From Eupeodes corollae (Eukaryota; Arthropoda; Insecta; Diptera; Syrphidae): a stretch of 64,000 nucleotides of DNA. The stretch covers positions 55,624,421-55,688,420 of the forward strand of contig NC_079148.1 in assembly GCF_945859685.1 (NCBI RefSeq), read 5' to 3'. The stretch's first letter is position 1. Each line of letters opens with the position of its first letter. The notes under the pieces are model-generated. The model saw only the letters and a program-made list of their open reading frames with translations. It ran no database searches and was not told the origin of the DNA. Positions 11,641 to 21,482 of the stretch are shown in pieces. The translations under genes were made by a program, and so were the position numbers.

Positions 11641-13195
11641 ATTTCGAATCAAATACATTACGATGGTAGAAAAGTAAAAAAAAGTGAGTTCTCTTATTCC
11701 ATCCGTCTGTCTGTCTTGGCCCCTAAAGCCTTAACCAATGTGCCGATTCAAACTAAGCCGATTGGCTTTAGATGTTTTTTTTTTTCATTTTTTAATACTA
11801 AAAATAACAGCTGTCCCCATAAAAATATTTTGGTGTAAATTCAAAAATTCGAATTTTTTCAGGAATGAACCGATAGATTTTTTTAGAACTTTCTCTAATT
11901 TTTTTCTTAGTTCGACTTCTTTCTACAAGAAAAACATACATATTTTGGTATTGATCCGGAAGGATACCCCTCATAAAGGCGTTATTTTGTTTTCATATTT
12001 TCTCAAGTACTTAATCAACAGATTTCAATGATCTTGTCTTTCAATGCAAGTCAAATTTATTGATGATCGAAAATGTCATTATTTTTTTACGGCATTTAAA
12101 TGTTTGAGAAAAAATTTGTTTGCAGGTATTGCAGCTGGGTAATTTCTTTCAAAATTGATTTTCTGTTGAATAAAACTTTTAAGATCGTAACAAATTAAAG
12201 AAATCTACATTTTGAAGTGAATTTGCTTTAGATGTTCTAGGTCTGAGATTCAAGCACCAATTTCAAGAATATAAATGTCCCAAAAACAGCAAAAGTGACA
12301 CTTTTGTTAAACTAATGGCTAATTGAAGAACACAATGCACGTTTTATATCTATTAATATAAAAGTTTTGAATCTATTGAGAACTTAGGTGAAAAGAGATT
12401 CTAAAACTTGTGATTTGTAACTGCCAAACAAAAGTGTGCTTATTTGTTTAGCTTAGTTTGTTTTTATTGTATATTCAGAGAAATTATGTACTTAAATGCA
12501 CTTATTTTCTTAAATTCAAGAACCAAACATTTTTCTCTCTACAATTTCAAAGTTTTGTTGACACCTTTAAGAATAGAATATATTCTAGCGTCAGCTCCAA
12601 TCTACGAGTAAGCAGACTGTTAGCGATAATAATAGAATTCTTGATATCAGATTATTTCTCATTTTCTGAGTTTTTGAATTTTTGTAGTTTTTTTTGCATT
12701 TATATAAATTTCAACAAAAAAGAATATATTCTTTTTGGAAGAAAGCAAAGTTTCAAAACAATTCCGTACATTTCTCCATGAAAGCAATAAAAAAAACCTC
12801 TAAATTATTGTGTTTTGCACTTAAATATGGCATATTTAGAAAACTGTTAGAATCTCTTTTATATGAAGAAATTCCACCAAATTAAATAGTTAGACTATAC
12901 CTTGGTGGACGATAGCGTTCTAAAATAATTTAATAACTAAAGTTGTCACCTTAAAATGTTTACATTTATGGTTAAGATGCACATTATGTTATTTAACTTT
13001 GTTTAGCCTTCTTTAGAAGATTTATAAGCGGTAAGTAAAAACTCGTCTATATGTTAAGCGCGTAACTGATTAGAAGTGTGGATCTGTCCTTAATAGAATT
13101 ATGGTGAACACTCTCGGAGCTGAGGCACTTGCTGTTCATTTTAAAACTTTTTATTGGGTAGTGAGAATCACCATTATTTCATTTACGCAATATCT
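11641..13195. other. gene-free AT-rich stretch
   Basis: Contains CCGTCTGTCTGTC followed by long T-rich runs, of the kind often seen in decayed repeats. Open frames here are AT-driven and have no recognisable domain. Confidence 0.5.
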
Positions 13196-13500
13196 AAATC
13201 CATTTTCAGTGAATTGGAAAGCCCAATGTTTGGAGTGAACTGGAAATTATCTGCTTGTGTATTTCAATAGGCTATGCAATGATTCTTACGAACCAAAAAT
13301 CTTTTATAAAGCAGTTATTTTTACCCTTTTTAAGAAAGATTCAAATCATCCTGACAACTCAAGAGAGATTTCTATTCTTATTATTCTGCAAAATATTCTT
13401 ACTTCAATTCTGTTCGTAAGGCTTACCGAGTGGATTGATAAAACTCTTTTTTCTAAGCAATTTTTAAACAGAATTTCACTATTTCACTATATTTGAAAAA
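13196..13500 (+). pseudogene. non-LTR reverse transcriptase fragment (N-terminal RT region)
   Basis: The frame from about 13,257 reads FNRLCND...KIFYKAVIFTLFKKDSNHPDN...EISILIILQNILTSILFVRLTEWI. This is the RT entry block of LINE-type elements (PIFKKGDxxDPxNYRGIS followed by a KLxTxIxxxRL helix), with losses at several conserved residues, including the RG before IS. It ends abruptly at the A-rich run near 13,498. No catalytic motif is present. Clade uncertain. Confidence 0.6.
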
Positions 13501-13588
13501 AAAAAAAAGAAAATCTTGTCTTTGGACAAAGTTAACAGACAGACTCAGATTTATAAGAATTTTATGGAAATTTCTATTAATGTATTTA

Positions 13589-13899
13589 AAAAAGAGGCTT
13601 GGATGAGACCCTCACTGAAAACATCCCATCGATCCCATTTCTAGTCGAAAACCAATTTTTAACAATTTTAGTGGCATTTCTTTAAAGTTTTTATTTCTTA
13701 TATAAACAAATTTTAATTGGATGAATAATTTAATTTGAGAGATCTCAAGAACCGAACATCAATCTTTACCATATTTGCGTTGTATTTTTTGTAGATTTTA
13801 TATTTTTTATGAAAAAACGGACTGTCGGATTCTTATACAAAAATTACTGAATGCGGAAAACAATATTTTGTGTGAGATAAAACAAGTTTGAAGCCAATA
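13589..13899 (+). repeat. repeat R copy R2, left part
   Basis: Begins with the AAAAAAGAGGCTTGGATGAG terminus and includes CCATATTTGCGTTGTATTTT, ATGAAAAAACGGACTGT and GTTTGAAGCCAATA. It is broken at 13,899/13,900 by the errantivirus and resumes at 19,386 with CAATATCTCAAAATTTTGAA. Confidence 0.85.
13895..13899. repeat. target-site duplication, left (CAATA)
   Basis: CAATA immediately before the 5' LTR, repeated at 19,386-19,390 immediately after the 3' LTR. Confidence 0.85.
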
Positions 13900-14267
13900 A
13901 GTTAACACCTCGCGCCAACACGCGCGACTATGATTTGCCAATTCAGCATAACAGCATATTCTCATAAGTTCCCACGATTGGTGGGTATCATATTCTGGAC
14001 AACGGTGCATTGAGGTGAATGCACCGACACTACGAGTATCAAGGTCGCTGACGCAGCAATCATCGATGCACGCCGTTAGGTGTTATTTTAGGGAATTAGT
14101 TTTAAGTTAATCAGTTCAATTGTGAGCCCGGACCTGATTAGTCGTTAAATAAATATATTGTCAAATTTAATAACCGTTTATTTATTCCGTAAGTCGAACC
14201 GTTGGGCCAGCCCCTCAGGGGTTGGCGTTCGCTTTTTTTTCATATACGAATCCGCGATTCGTTAATT
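13900..14267 (+). repeat. errantivirus 5' LTR
   Basis: Direct repeat of 19,018-19,385, with no difference seen by eye over 368 bp. It contains a TATA-less core promoter (TCAGTT initiator at 14,111), a polyadenylation signal AAATAAA at about 14,147 and a C/G-rich hairpin-like CAGCCCCTCAGGGGTTGG near 14,208. Confidence 0.95.
14111..14144 (+). promoter_or_regulatory. LTR core promoter: initiator plus downstream promoter element
   Basis: TCAGTT at 14,111-14,116 fits the arthropod initiator. Taking its A (14,113) as +1, positions +28 to +32 read AGTCG, a full match to the DPE consensus RGWYV. No TATA box lies at the expected upstream distance. The same arrangement recurs in the 3' LTR (A at 19,231). 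Inr-plus-DPE promoters at this exact spacing are known in Drosophila genes and retroelements. Use of this one is inferred. Confidence 0.6.
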
Positions 14268-14284
14268 GGCGCCCGAGCAGGGAC
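14267..14284 (+). other. primer-binding site, tRNA-Lys type
   Basis: TGGCGCCCGAGCAGGGAC directly at the end of the 5' LTR. It is complementary in style to the 3' end of lysine tRNA, the primer used by gypsy and by several vertebrate retroviruses. Its first T may overlap the last LTR base. Confidence 0.8.
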
Positions 14285-14994
14285 CGCGTTGCAAAACTGT
14301 ATCCTTTTCGCCTGTAGATCCTAGTTCATTACCAATACGCTCTATTTGAGTGAACGTCACTGTTAACATGGGAACACAGTTGACCATTTTGGATAATAAC
14401 TAAACTTTTCGCATAAACATGGGAACATGCGAATATCTGTTAAGGCTAAAGGATACGACGGTGATGGTGATCGTTCCATTAGTAGGCTGCTTGCGGCTAA
14501 ACGGGATTCAAACGACACCTCCCACGCAACACGGTTCCTTGGAAACCCTATTCCGTCGGTTAAGGGGAGTACTAAATCTAAACCCTTTTTTTCAGGAAAA
14601 AATATTTCAACAAAAAATATATATCTTTTAAAAGACTAAAGACTAAAGCGAGGAAGTTATGATAATTGTGTGAGTGGGAAAAAAGAGCCCATAATTTATC
14701 TATATTCTATAGAAAAAGTGATCCTTGAAGCATTAAGCTATTCAAAGAAAAGATATATATATATTATTCCTAATTTGAAAAGAATAATCATATTTAATTT
14801 ATTAATTGTTATTAATTGTGCAAGTGTGAGTGTGTGCAGTTATTTGATATAAAAGAAAAAAGAAGTTTAATAAGGTGAAAAATAATCTTTCATAATCTGT
14901 GCCTAGTGTCTGTTAAGGTAAGCCTACATTTTACATTTTTTTTTTATTCTTATTTTATTTTTTGAGAGAGATTTTTAAAATAAAAACATAAACT
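14285..14994 (+). other. errantivirus 5' leader with candidate splice donor
   Basis: About 710 bp between the primer site and gag. Overlapping short frames start at about 14,419 and 14,427 and give no recognisable domain. TTAAG|GTAAGC at 14,914-14,924 is a strong splice-donor match just upstream of gag, where errantiviruses splice to make env mRNA. That use here is inferred. Confidence 0.5.
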
Positions 14995-15249
14995 ATGGAT
15001 CAAGTCGCCCAACAAATTGTTGAATTGACTGGGGCAGTCAGTAGCTTGATTTCCCAATTGAAAAGCTTTGAGAGGAGAATCGAAGCTGTCGAAGGAAAAA
15101 CAAATTCGTCAGCCTCCTCAGCTGCACCTTCTTCGGCTGTTAGCCATTTTGAGCTTAGTCCTCCTCAAACAGAGGCTGATCTCAGGGAAATAAGTAAGCT
15201 ACCTGACTGCGTTCCTGAGATCCTATTTATATGGTGCAAAACAAATTAA
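14995..15249 (+). pseudogene. errantivirus gag, N-terminal remnant
   Basis: Starts ATGGATCAAGTC. It encodes a helical, coiled-coil-like start (IVELTGAVSSLISQLKSFE), a Ser/Ala-rich linker, then EADLREISKLPDCV, which resembles the start of the gypsy-group capsid region. At about 15,219 the frame runs into sequence belonging to the end of RT/RNase H, and it stops at 15,249. About 75 codons are genuine gag. The capsid, nucleocapsid and the gag-pol frameshift site are gone. The product would not assemble particles by itself. Confidence 0.75.
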
Positions 15250-16894
15250 AATATTCACTGACCACCAACCTCTTACCTATGCTTTGGGTAATCGCAATTA
15301 CAACGCAAAGTTGAAGCGATGGAAAGCTAGGATAGAAGAATATAATTGTGAATTAATTTACAAGCCTGGAAAATCAAATGTGGTAGCAGATGCACTATCG
15401 AGACTTAATATTGTAAACGACCACTCGACTGTCTCAGCTAAAGCTGAAACAGAATGTGAAGTGAATGCGTTACAGAACACATCTTCAACAGACACAGCTT
15501 CCGAACAAAATTTCGCTGATGGTAGATCCGATACTGATACAGCTTTCGAACAGGTTTCCTCCTTAGGATCACAAGATGTCGAATCGGCTTCAACTGTGTC
15601 GGCCAGTGGAACAATGCACAGTGCAGAGCAGGATTCAACGGATCTGATTCCTCATGTGGAAGCTCCATTGAATGTTTTCCGAAACCAGATTATTATCAGG
15701 GTTTCAGATAATAAACTTGATTCGATGGAGGAACCACATCCCGGTTACATAAGACACTACTTCTCAACTCCGTATCTAGATAACGTTGCCCTAACAGCTG
15801 TCCTTAAAGCCAAACTTAGGCCCAATATAGTTAATGGCATTAAAATTCCTGAACTTTGTATGGAACTTCTGCAAAAGGTATATTTGGAAACGTTTTCCAG
15901 CTATAAGATTAGGCTGACACAAAGAATTGTTGAAGATGTCACAGACGAGAATCGAGTGTGGGAACTCATTAGTAAGGAACACAAGCGAGCTCATAGAAAT
16001 GCTCGAGAGAACAAGGAACAACTCCTTGAAAGATATTACTTCCCGAAAATGAATAGCTTAATAACACGCTATGTAAAGTCCTGTGACATTTGCCTTACAA
16101 ACAAGTATGATCGACATCCGGCGACCCCTATGTTTCAGCCTACTCCTATTCCCTCTTATCCTTGTGAGATATTGCACATGGATATTATGGAAATCCAGGG
16201 TGAAAAGTTTATATCATGTATCGACAAGTTTTCAAAGTTTGCTAAATTATTCCACATTAGGAACAAGTCCTCTCTATATCTAAGGGACAAAGTGATGAAA
16301 GTACTTCACTATTTTACAGTCCCCAGGATATTAGTTACAGACAATGAAAAAAGTTTTCTCAGCCCCATAATAATTAACTTTATCAAAATGCTCGACATAA
16401 AGATGTACCAAACACCCGTTAATCGTAGCGAGGTTAACGGCCAAGTTGAAAGATTTCATTCAACAGTTCTCGAAATTTTTCGATGTTTGAGAGCCGAGTA
16501 TAAAGAACTTAAGCTAAGGGAGCTGATACACATATCGGTCGATCGATATAACAATACAATTCACTCGGTCACTGGCAGAAAACCATCTGACATGTTTTTT
16601 AACAGAAGTTCCAGAGTAAATTATCAAAAGATGTCAAATTATCGGATAAAAGTAAATCAGGAACTTAGGGAAAAGATAGAAAAAAATCAAAAGGCCAAAA
16701 ACCAATGGCATAATAAAAAGAAATCTATCCCGAAGAAATACAAAAAAGGTGACGTAGTCTACACATCCTTCAAGAGGATTCAGGGCAAACATAAGCCGCT
16801 GTATCGGAAGGAGGTGGTAGCAAAAGATAACAAGGTAACCATTATAACAGACACAGGTAGAAAAATTCACAAATCCCAATTAAAGAATATTTAA
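15219..16894 (+). CDS. pol: errantivirus pol remnant: RNase H end and integrase
   Basis: From the deletion junction the frame reads YGAKQIKIFTDHQPLTYAL, then KLKRWKARIEE and YKPGKSNVVADALSRL, the end of a gypsy-type RT/RNase H. A Ser/Thr/Asp-rich linker follows (about 80 residues), then integrase. Counting from the TTG at 15,284: the zinc motif is H233-x3-H237 ... C267-x2-C270; the catalytic triad is D300 (HMDIME), D353 (VTDNE) and E389 (VNGQVERFH), with 35 residues between the last D and E. The basic C-terminus ends at residue 536. The frame is open to its stop, but without protease and RT the protein would depend on a relative for expression and processing. No good ATG lies near the start of the remnant. 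Integrase would insert the cDNA into the host chromosome. Confidence 0.88.
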
Positions 16895-16932
16895 CTACAG
16901 AACACACACCCGCACAAAGAAAGCACACATCG

Positions 16933-16973
<41 letters not shown>

Positions 16974-17258
16974 TACCCTTGCAATGTAATGTAAAAAGAC
17001 ATAAAATGATAAAATGTAATGAAATAAATACATAAAATGTATAAAATAGTACATTTAATAAAATGACATAGGTAACGAAACCTTAATGTCAAAGCCAAAG
17101 CATAGAATAATGAAATGAATAAAATGCAGAAAAATTGTATATTTATTAAATGTATGGCAAAAATCATCATACTAATGAAATACATGCATACATAAAATTG
17201 CATAAAAATTGCAAAAAATTATTTATATATAAAAATTTAATTTTTTATAATATATATG

Positions 17259-17303
<45 letters not shown>

Positions 17304-17482
17304 TCAATGGCACCATGCCTAAACAAAAACCAAACTATATTATCTATATTATTACATAATTAATAACCATTTCTTTTTCAGAATATTAATTTTAATTTTT
17401 CCATTTTTTCTAGATATTTTAATAACGATATTACATTATTAATATTTTTAAACTTTTCATGACCTATTTTTTTCCTTATTAA
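16895..17482 (+). other. AT-rich spacer between pol and env with two long A-tracts
   Basis: Contains runs of about 39 A (16,933-16,971) and 40 A (17,262-17,301) flanking roughly 290 bp rich in ATAAAATG-type units. No coding content. Related elements normally have pol and env adjacent or overlapping, so this spacer is unusual. The A-tracts could be real expansions or assembly noise. Confidence 0.6.
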
Positions 17483-17485
17483 GTT

Positions 17486-18978
17486 TATATTTAACTGATT
17501 TATTTATATTTAACCAATGTAACAAATTTAAAACACAATATAGCTTATTATTCCTAACGGCCGTGCAAGGCTTCACTATCTTCGAGTACCAGTCCCCAAT
17601 GGTAACAATAAAGGAAGGACCAGGGTGGATTATCGATGGACACTTCAAATTGGTGCATTTGATCCGGTTAGATGAATTTGAAGATCTGCTCAACAAAATG
17701 ACTTTAGCTGTCCAAGCCGTAATCAAGCAACCTGAAAAGAAAATCGTGGCACGCCATCACCTTACCCAGCTTCACGAACGAATCGATATGCTCAAAGGAA
17801 AAATGCATAGAAGGCAAAGGTCGATTAATTGGATTGGTTCTGCGTGGAAATGGTTGGCCGGTAACCCTGACGCAGCAGATTGGGATGAAGTGCTCAAAAA
17901 CGAGAACAACATAATCGAGAATAATAATCATCAATACAAAATAAACGAGAGGATCCTTAGGATAACAAAGGATATCACCCAAAGGATCAACCAGGTCATT
18001 AACAGCACCGTAATCCAAACGTCATCGTCTAATAGGGCTATCCACGAGCAAAACGTTATGGACGAATTATTAGTGGTGAAAGAAGATGTAAACGAAATTG
18101 TTCGCGCCTGCCAGATGGCGAGAAGCGGAATCGTAAATACAAATCTCTTGGACCATGAAGAGATCAACAGGCTTATCAGCGAAGTTGAAACTTTACCATA
18201 TGCTAACGTTGTGGAGGCTTTGCAATTTGGTAAACCATCAGTCTATACCAACGATTCCATCCTACTGTACGTACTATCTATGCCTAAAGTCAGCAGGACT
18301 GAGTACAACTTGTTATTGACCAGAGCGTCAATCCTGGGAGGAAAGCAAGTCGACCTACCTTATTCTAAGATTCTAGCAAACCATGAAGATACCTATGGCA
18401 TAATATCCAACTGCCTTAGTATGGGCAACATGACGACTTGTGATGAAAGCTCTTTAGAAAAATTGGAAGAAGAGGGATGCGTAGTTCGGTTGCTTAAAGG
18501 AGGGCACGCTAATTGTGCAATTCGTACCAATACAGCCAGTATTACGGAACTGATCAAGGAAGACACGATATTTGTCACAAACTTCCAAGGAAAATTATAT
18601 AGCAAGAACATATCAAAGGATCTCTCCGGTACATATTTGATCCAGCTCTACAATGAATCAATTCGACTAAATAACAGAACATTTGTTAGCCTGACGGCAA
18701 CATCGCTTCAAGCGCTTCCACCAGTTTTAACCAACACATCCTTGAAAGTGAACAAAGTGGACATCGAATACCTTCATGACATGAGCATCAAGAACATCAA
18801 GATCCTGAATGGCCTATCATATCGGCTAAACACCTATACTGCTACGGATGTGACGATCCTCCTGATATTGGCAATAGTTGTATGGATGATATGGCGCAAG
18901 CTGCACAGGAAGATTGACTTACCAAAGATCCAAATCCTACCACCACCGGTGCTACCTACCCCTAACATCTCATCTTAA
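17486..18978 (+). CDS. env: errantivirus envelope glycoprotein (env), apparently open
   Basis: The frame is open from about 17,486 to the stop at 18,978. The upstream part holds a hydrophobic stretch (YSLLFLTAVQG) suited to a signal peptide. No ATG precedes it in the open region, so initiation probably needs splicing from the leader. From the GTG at 17,563 it reads 471 residues, with a furin-like RRQR at 83-86 followed by SINWIGSAWKWLAGNPDAAD, the conserved errantivirus/baculovirus-F-type cleavage and fusion region. The long helical ectodomain contains NxT/S sites. A transmembrane segment (VTILLILAIVVWMIW, near 430-445) and a Pro-rich cytoplasmic tail ending TPNISS close the frame. The family protein mediates membrane fusion. 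No break was seen in this copy, in contrast to the deleted gag-pol. Confidence 0.85.
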
Positions 18979-19006
18979 AATACTGATCTACGGGACGTAG
19001 ATTTTC

Positions 19007-19017
19007 AAAGGGGGAGG
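19007..19017 (+). other. polypurine tract
   Basis: AAAGGGGGAGG directly before the 3' LTR. Expected primer for plus-strand DNA synthesis. Confidence 0.85.
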
Positions 19018-19385
19018 AGTTAACACCTCGCGCCAACACGCGCGACTATGATTTGCCAATTCAGCATAACAGCATATTCTCATAAGTTCCCACGATTGGT
19101 GGGTATCATATTCTGGACAACGGTGCATTGAGGTGAATGCACCGACACTACGAGTATCAAGGTCGCTGACGCAGCAATCATCGATGCACGCCGTTAGGTG
19201 TTATTTTAGGGAATTAGTTTTAAGTTAATCAGTTCAATTGTGAGCCCGGACCTGATTAGTCGTTAAATAAATATATTGTCAAATTTAATAACCGTTTATT
19301 TATTCCGTAAGTCGAACCGTTGGGCCAGCCCCTCAGGGGTTGGCGTTCGCTTTTTTTTCATATACGAATCCGCGATTCGTTAATT
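19018..19385 (+). repeat. errantivirus 3' LTR
   Basis: Identical by eye to 13,900-14,267 and followed by the CAATA duplication. Confidence 0.95.
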
Positions 19386-19690
19386 CAATATCTCAAAATT
19401 TTGAAAAGATATTTGAGTCGAAAATAAATGTTTACCAAGTTTTAGTATTGTTTCTTTTTAGGTTTTTATATGTTTGTAAACAAAAAACTATCAATTCAAT
19501 TTTTCCCAACATTTTTACGACTGTTGAAATAGTATTTTTTATGAGCGTATATCATTCGTAAATTGTTTTAAAAGATATTTGAGACGAAAATCAATTTTTA
19601 CCAACTTTTGTTAATTTTTTTTTAGGTTTTTATTTTTAAAAAAACTGTCAATTCGATTTTTTCAAAATTTGCCTCTTAAGGAGTCATTTC
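19386..19690 (+). repeat. repeat R copy R2, middle part
   Basis: Resumes the repeat interrupted at 13,899. It contains two body units with TTTTACCAACTTTTGTTAAT and CTGTCAATTCGATTTTTTC, and becomes unrecognisable after about 19,690. Confidence 0.8.
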
Positions 19691-20390
19691 TTCAATCGCT
19701 TATTCAGATTACCAAACTCAACACCGAATTATGATACCTACGTGGAGTCAGTCATAACGCCTACCTCAAAATGAACAACGACAAAGATTGACATGTCAAT
19801 TTTCTTAAGTACAGAAAGAGTGTTGGAAAATTTAAATGCCTAGGAGCGTTCAAAAGGAAGACCTTGCGAGGAATTGTTGGTCCCTAATGTGAGGACGGGC
19901 GATTCCTGAGTTGCTACAGTCAAGAACTGTAAGCAATATACCTCGAGGTTATTATTGTGACAAAAATTAAACTCGATAAACTCCGGAGGACTGCACAGAC
20001 TTGGTGTATGAGGTCAAGACCGGATCAATCTGTTATCACATCACAATGTTTAATATAAAATTTAATTGAAGGTGCTAGCTTTATTTTTTTTAAATTGCTT
20101 TAATCAAAAAAAACCACAAACTTATTTATTAAAGTCACTTCTGCGTCTTTAAAAGTTATTGTCTGTAAAAAAAAGGTTATTTTTAACCTTTCAAAAATGT
20201 ATTGCAGGGCTGTGAAACCGTTTATGCCTAAAGTCATTTTTGAAGATTATTAATTGCGATTAAGTCAAATCTTCATATATTCCGAACAAATTTTAATAAT
20301 TAGTGGAATTTTTGTATTAAAAATGTCGCTTACGATACAATTGCGGAAAGGGGTCGATATGGCCGATGTAAAAAAGTATCCACAATGTAC
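19691..20390. other. unassigned sequence inside the R2 region
   Basis: About 700 bp with no frame, RNA gene or family match by eye. It lies between the body of R2 and a likely R terminus, so it may be a decayed insertion. Confidence 0.4.
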
Positions 20391-20469
20391 AAACGAATAG
20401 AAGTATGATCACATGCACTCACAGACATTTCTCAAAAAAACCCTTTTAGTTTTATTCCAAAACCCCAAT
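20391..20469 (+). repeat. repeat R terminal region, left of LINE insertion
   Basis: GTACAAACGAATAG...CACTCACAGACATTTCTC matches the microsatellite-like sub-terminal zone of R (compare 26,500-26,560). It continues at 21,396 after a LINE fragment. Confidence 0.55.
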
Positions 20470-21395
20470 TTGGAAAGAACTTCCAGGTATCCATTCCATC
20501 TAGAGATGAATGGAAAGACAAAAAATTACTGGATGACAAAAGCATTCATTTTTATACAGATGAATCCAAGACAAATGAGGGAGTTTGTAGTGGTGTGTAC
20601 TCAGAAAAGCTTAATCTAAGCATTTCATTCCGCCTCGCTAATCCTTGTAGCGACTTCCAAGCGGAAATTTCACCGATCAAAGAGGTTCTCTCCTGGCTAA
20701 GAGAAAACGTGATATCAACTTCTGATATCCGCATCTTATCTGACATTCAGGCTGCTAATAAATCTCTTGACGGTTGTCGATCGTCTCTTATGGAGATAGC
20801 GCAGCAATTTAACATTAAACTTTGTTGGGTGCCGGGCCACTGAGACATCACGTTAAATTGTAGAGCCGATGAACTCGCTAAAAATGGAACCGTCATGCCT
20901 ATTTCACCTGAAAGGGATAAGATAGGTATATCGATAGCTACATGTAAACTTCTGCTAAAAGAAACAGCTTTTGCGAAAGCAAACTTTAGGTAGCACAATT
21001 TACCAGCATGCGCAGCCACAAAACTCATATGGCCTTCACTGGACCTTAAGTTCTCTAAAGACTTCATATTAGCTCCCTAAAAGGTGTCCTTACAGGACAC
21101 TGGCTTATAGGCAGACACGCAATACGACTTGGTGTAGCCACAAATGACTTCTGCAGGAGCTGTATGGACGAGGAAGAAGGGGAAACAATATCTCAACTTC
21201 TCTGCACTTGGCCTGCTCCTTCAGTAAGACGCAAACTTCATCTGGGGGACTACTCTTTTGAAAATCCCAGTGAACTACCAAAAAAGAGTATCAGTATTCG
21301 ACTAGTTGTAAGTGGTATCACAATGGGCCTTTTCTTTTGGCCTAAGTGTGTGGATTCTTAATCTGCAGCCACTTTAACCTAAACTAACCTATATT
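20470..21395 (+). pseudogene. I/LOA-like non-LTR fragment: RNase H and 3' tail
   Basis: 5'-truncated element on the plus strand. RNase H motifs in order: FYTDESKT (first Asp), DFQAEISPIKE (Glu), ILSDIQAANKSL (Asp), LCWVPGH, then a stop at 20,841-20,843, followed in the same frame by DITLNCRADELAKNGT. The tail holds LTGHWLIGRHAIRLGVA and CMDEEEG. The 3' end has GTGGTATCACAATGG and CAGCCACTTTAACCTAAACTAACCTA. The GTGGTATCACAATGG block also lies, inverted, in the 3' tail of the element at 3.9 kb, so the two belong to one family. A stop and frameshifts make it inactive. It sits within the R2 terminal region. Confidence 0.85.
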
Positions 21396-21482
21396 CTGAG
21401 GACCTTGAAACGTCAGAAAATCTCTAAATTTCAATTCGACAAATCGTACCGAGTTCACTAACTTCCTGTTGGAAGTTTATAA
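21396..21482 (+). repeat. repeat R hairpin terminus
   Basis: GGACCTTGAAACGTCAG, then TTTCAATTCGACAAATCG, ending AACTTCCTGTTGGAAGTT, the 7-bp stem hairpin found at this end of all R copies that retain it. Confidence 0.7.

Larger units (their letters stand above)
13900..19385 (+). mobile_element. errantivirus (gypsy-group LTR retroelement), recently inserted, internally deleted
   Basis: Boundaries: 368-bp LTRs at 13,900-14,267 and 19,018-19,385, identical by eye and starting AGTTAAC as in gypsy-group elements. A lysine-tRNA-type primer site follows the 5' LTR and a purine tract precedes the 3' LTR. The flanks carry a CAATA duplication (13,895-13,899 and 19,386-19,390). Removing the element and one CAATA restores the continuous R-repeat sequence seen near 26,120. 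Contents: leader, the first ~75 codons of gag, a deletion junction near 15,219, the end of RNase H, integrase, a ~670-bp AT-rich spacer and env. Most of gag, all of protease and nearly all of RT are missing, so it is non-autonomous. Identical LTRs imply a recent insertion. It could move only with proteins from a complete relative. Confidence 0.93.

Noticed and set aside
12458..12781. 107-codon plus-strand frame
   Set aside because: Phe/Ile/Tyr-rich, as expected of T-rich non-coding sequence.
16842..17203. Minus-strand frames with poly-Phe
   Set aside because: Reverse translation of the errantivirus A-tracts.
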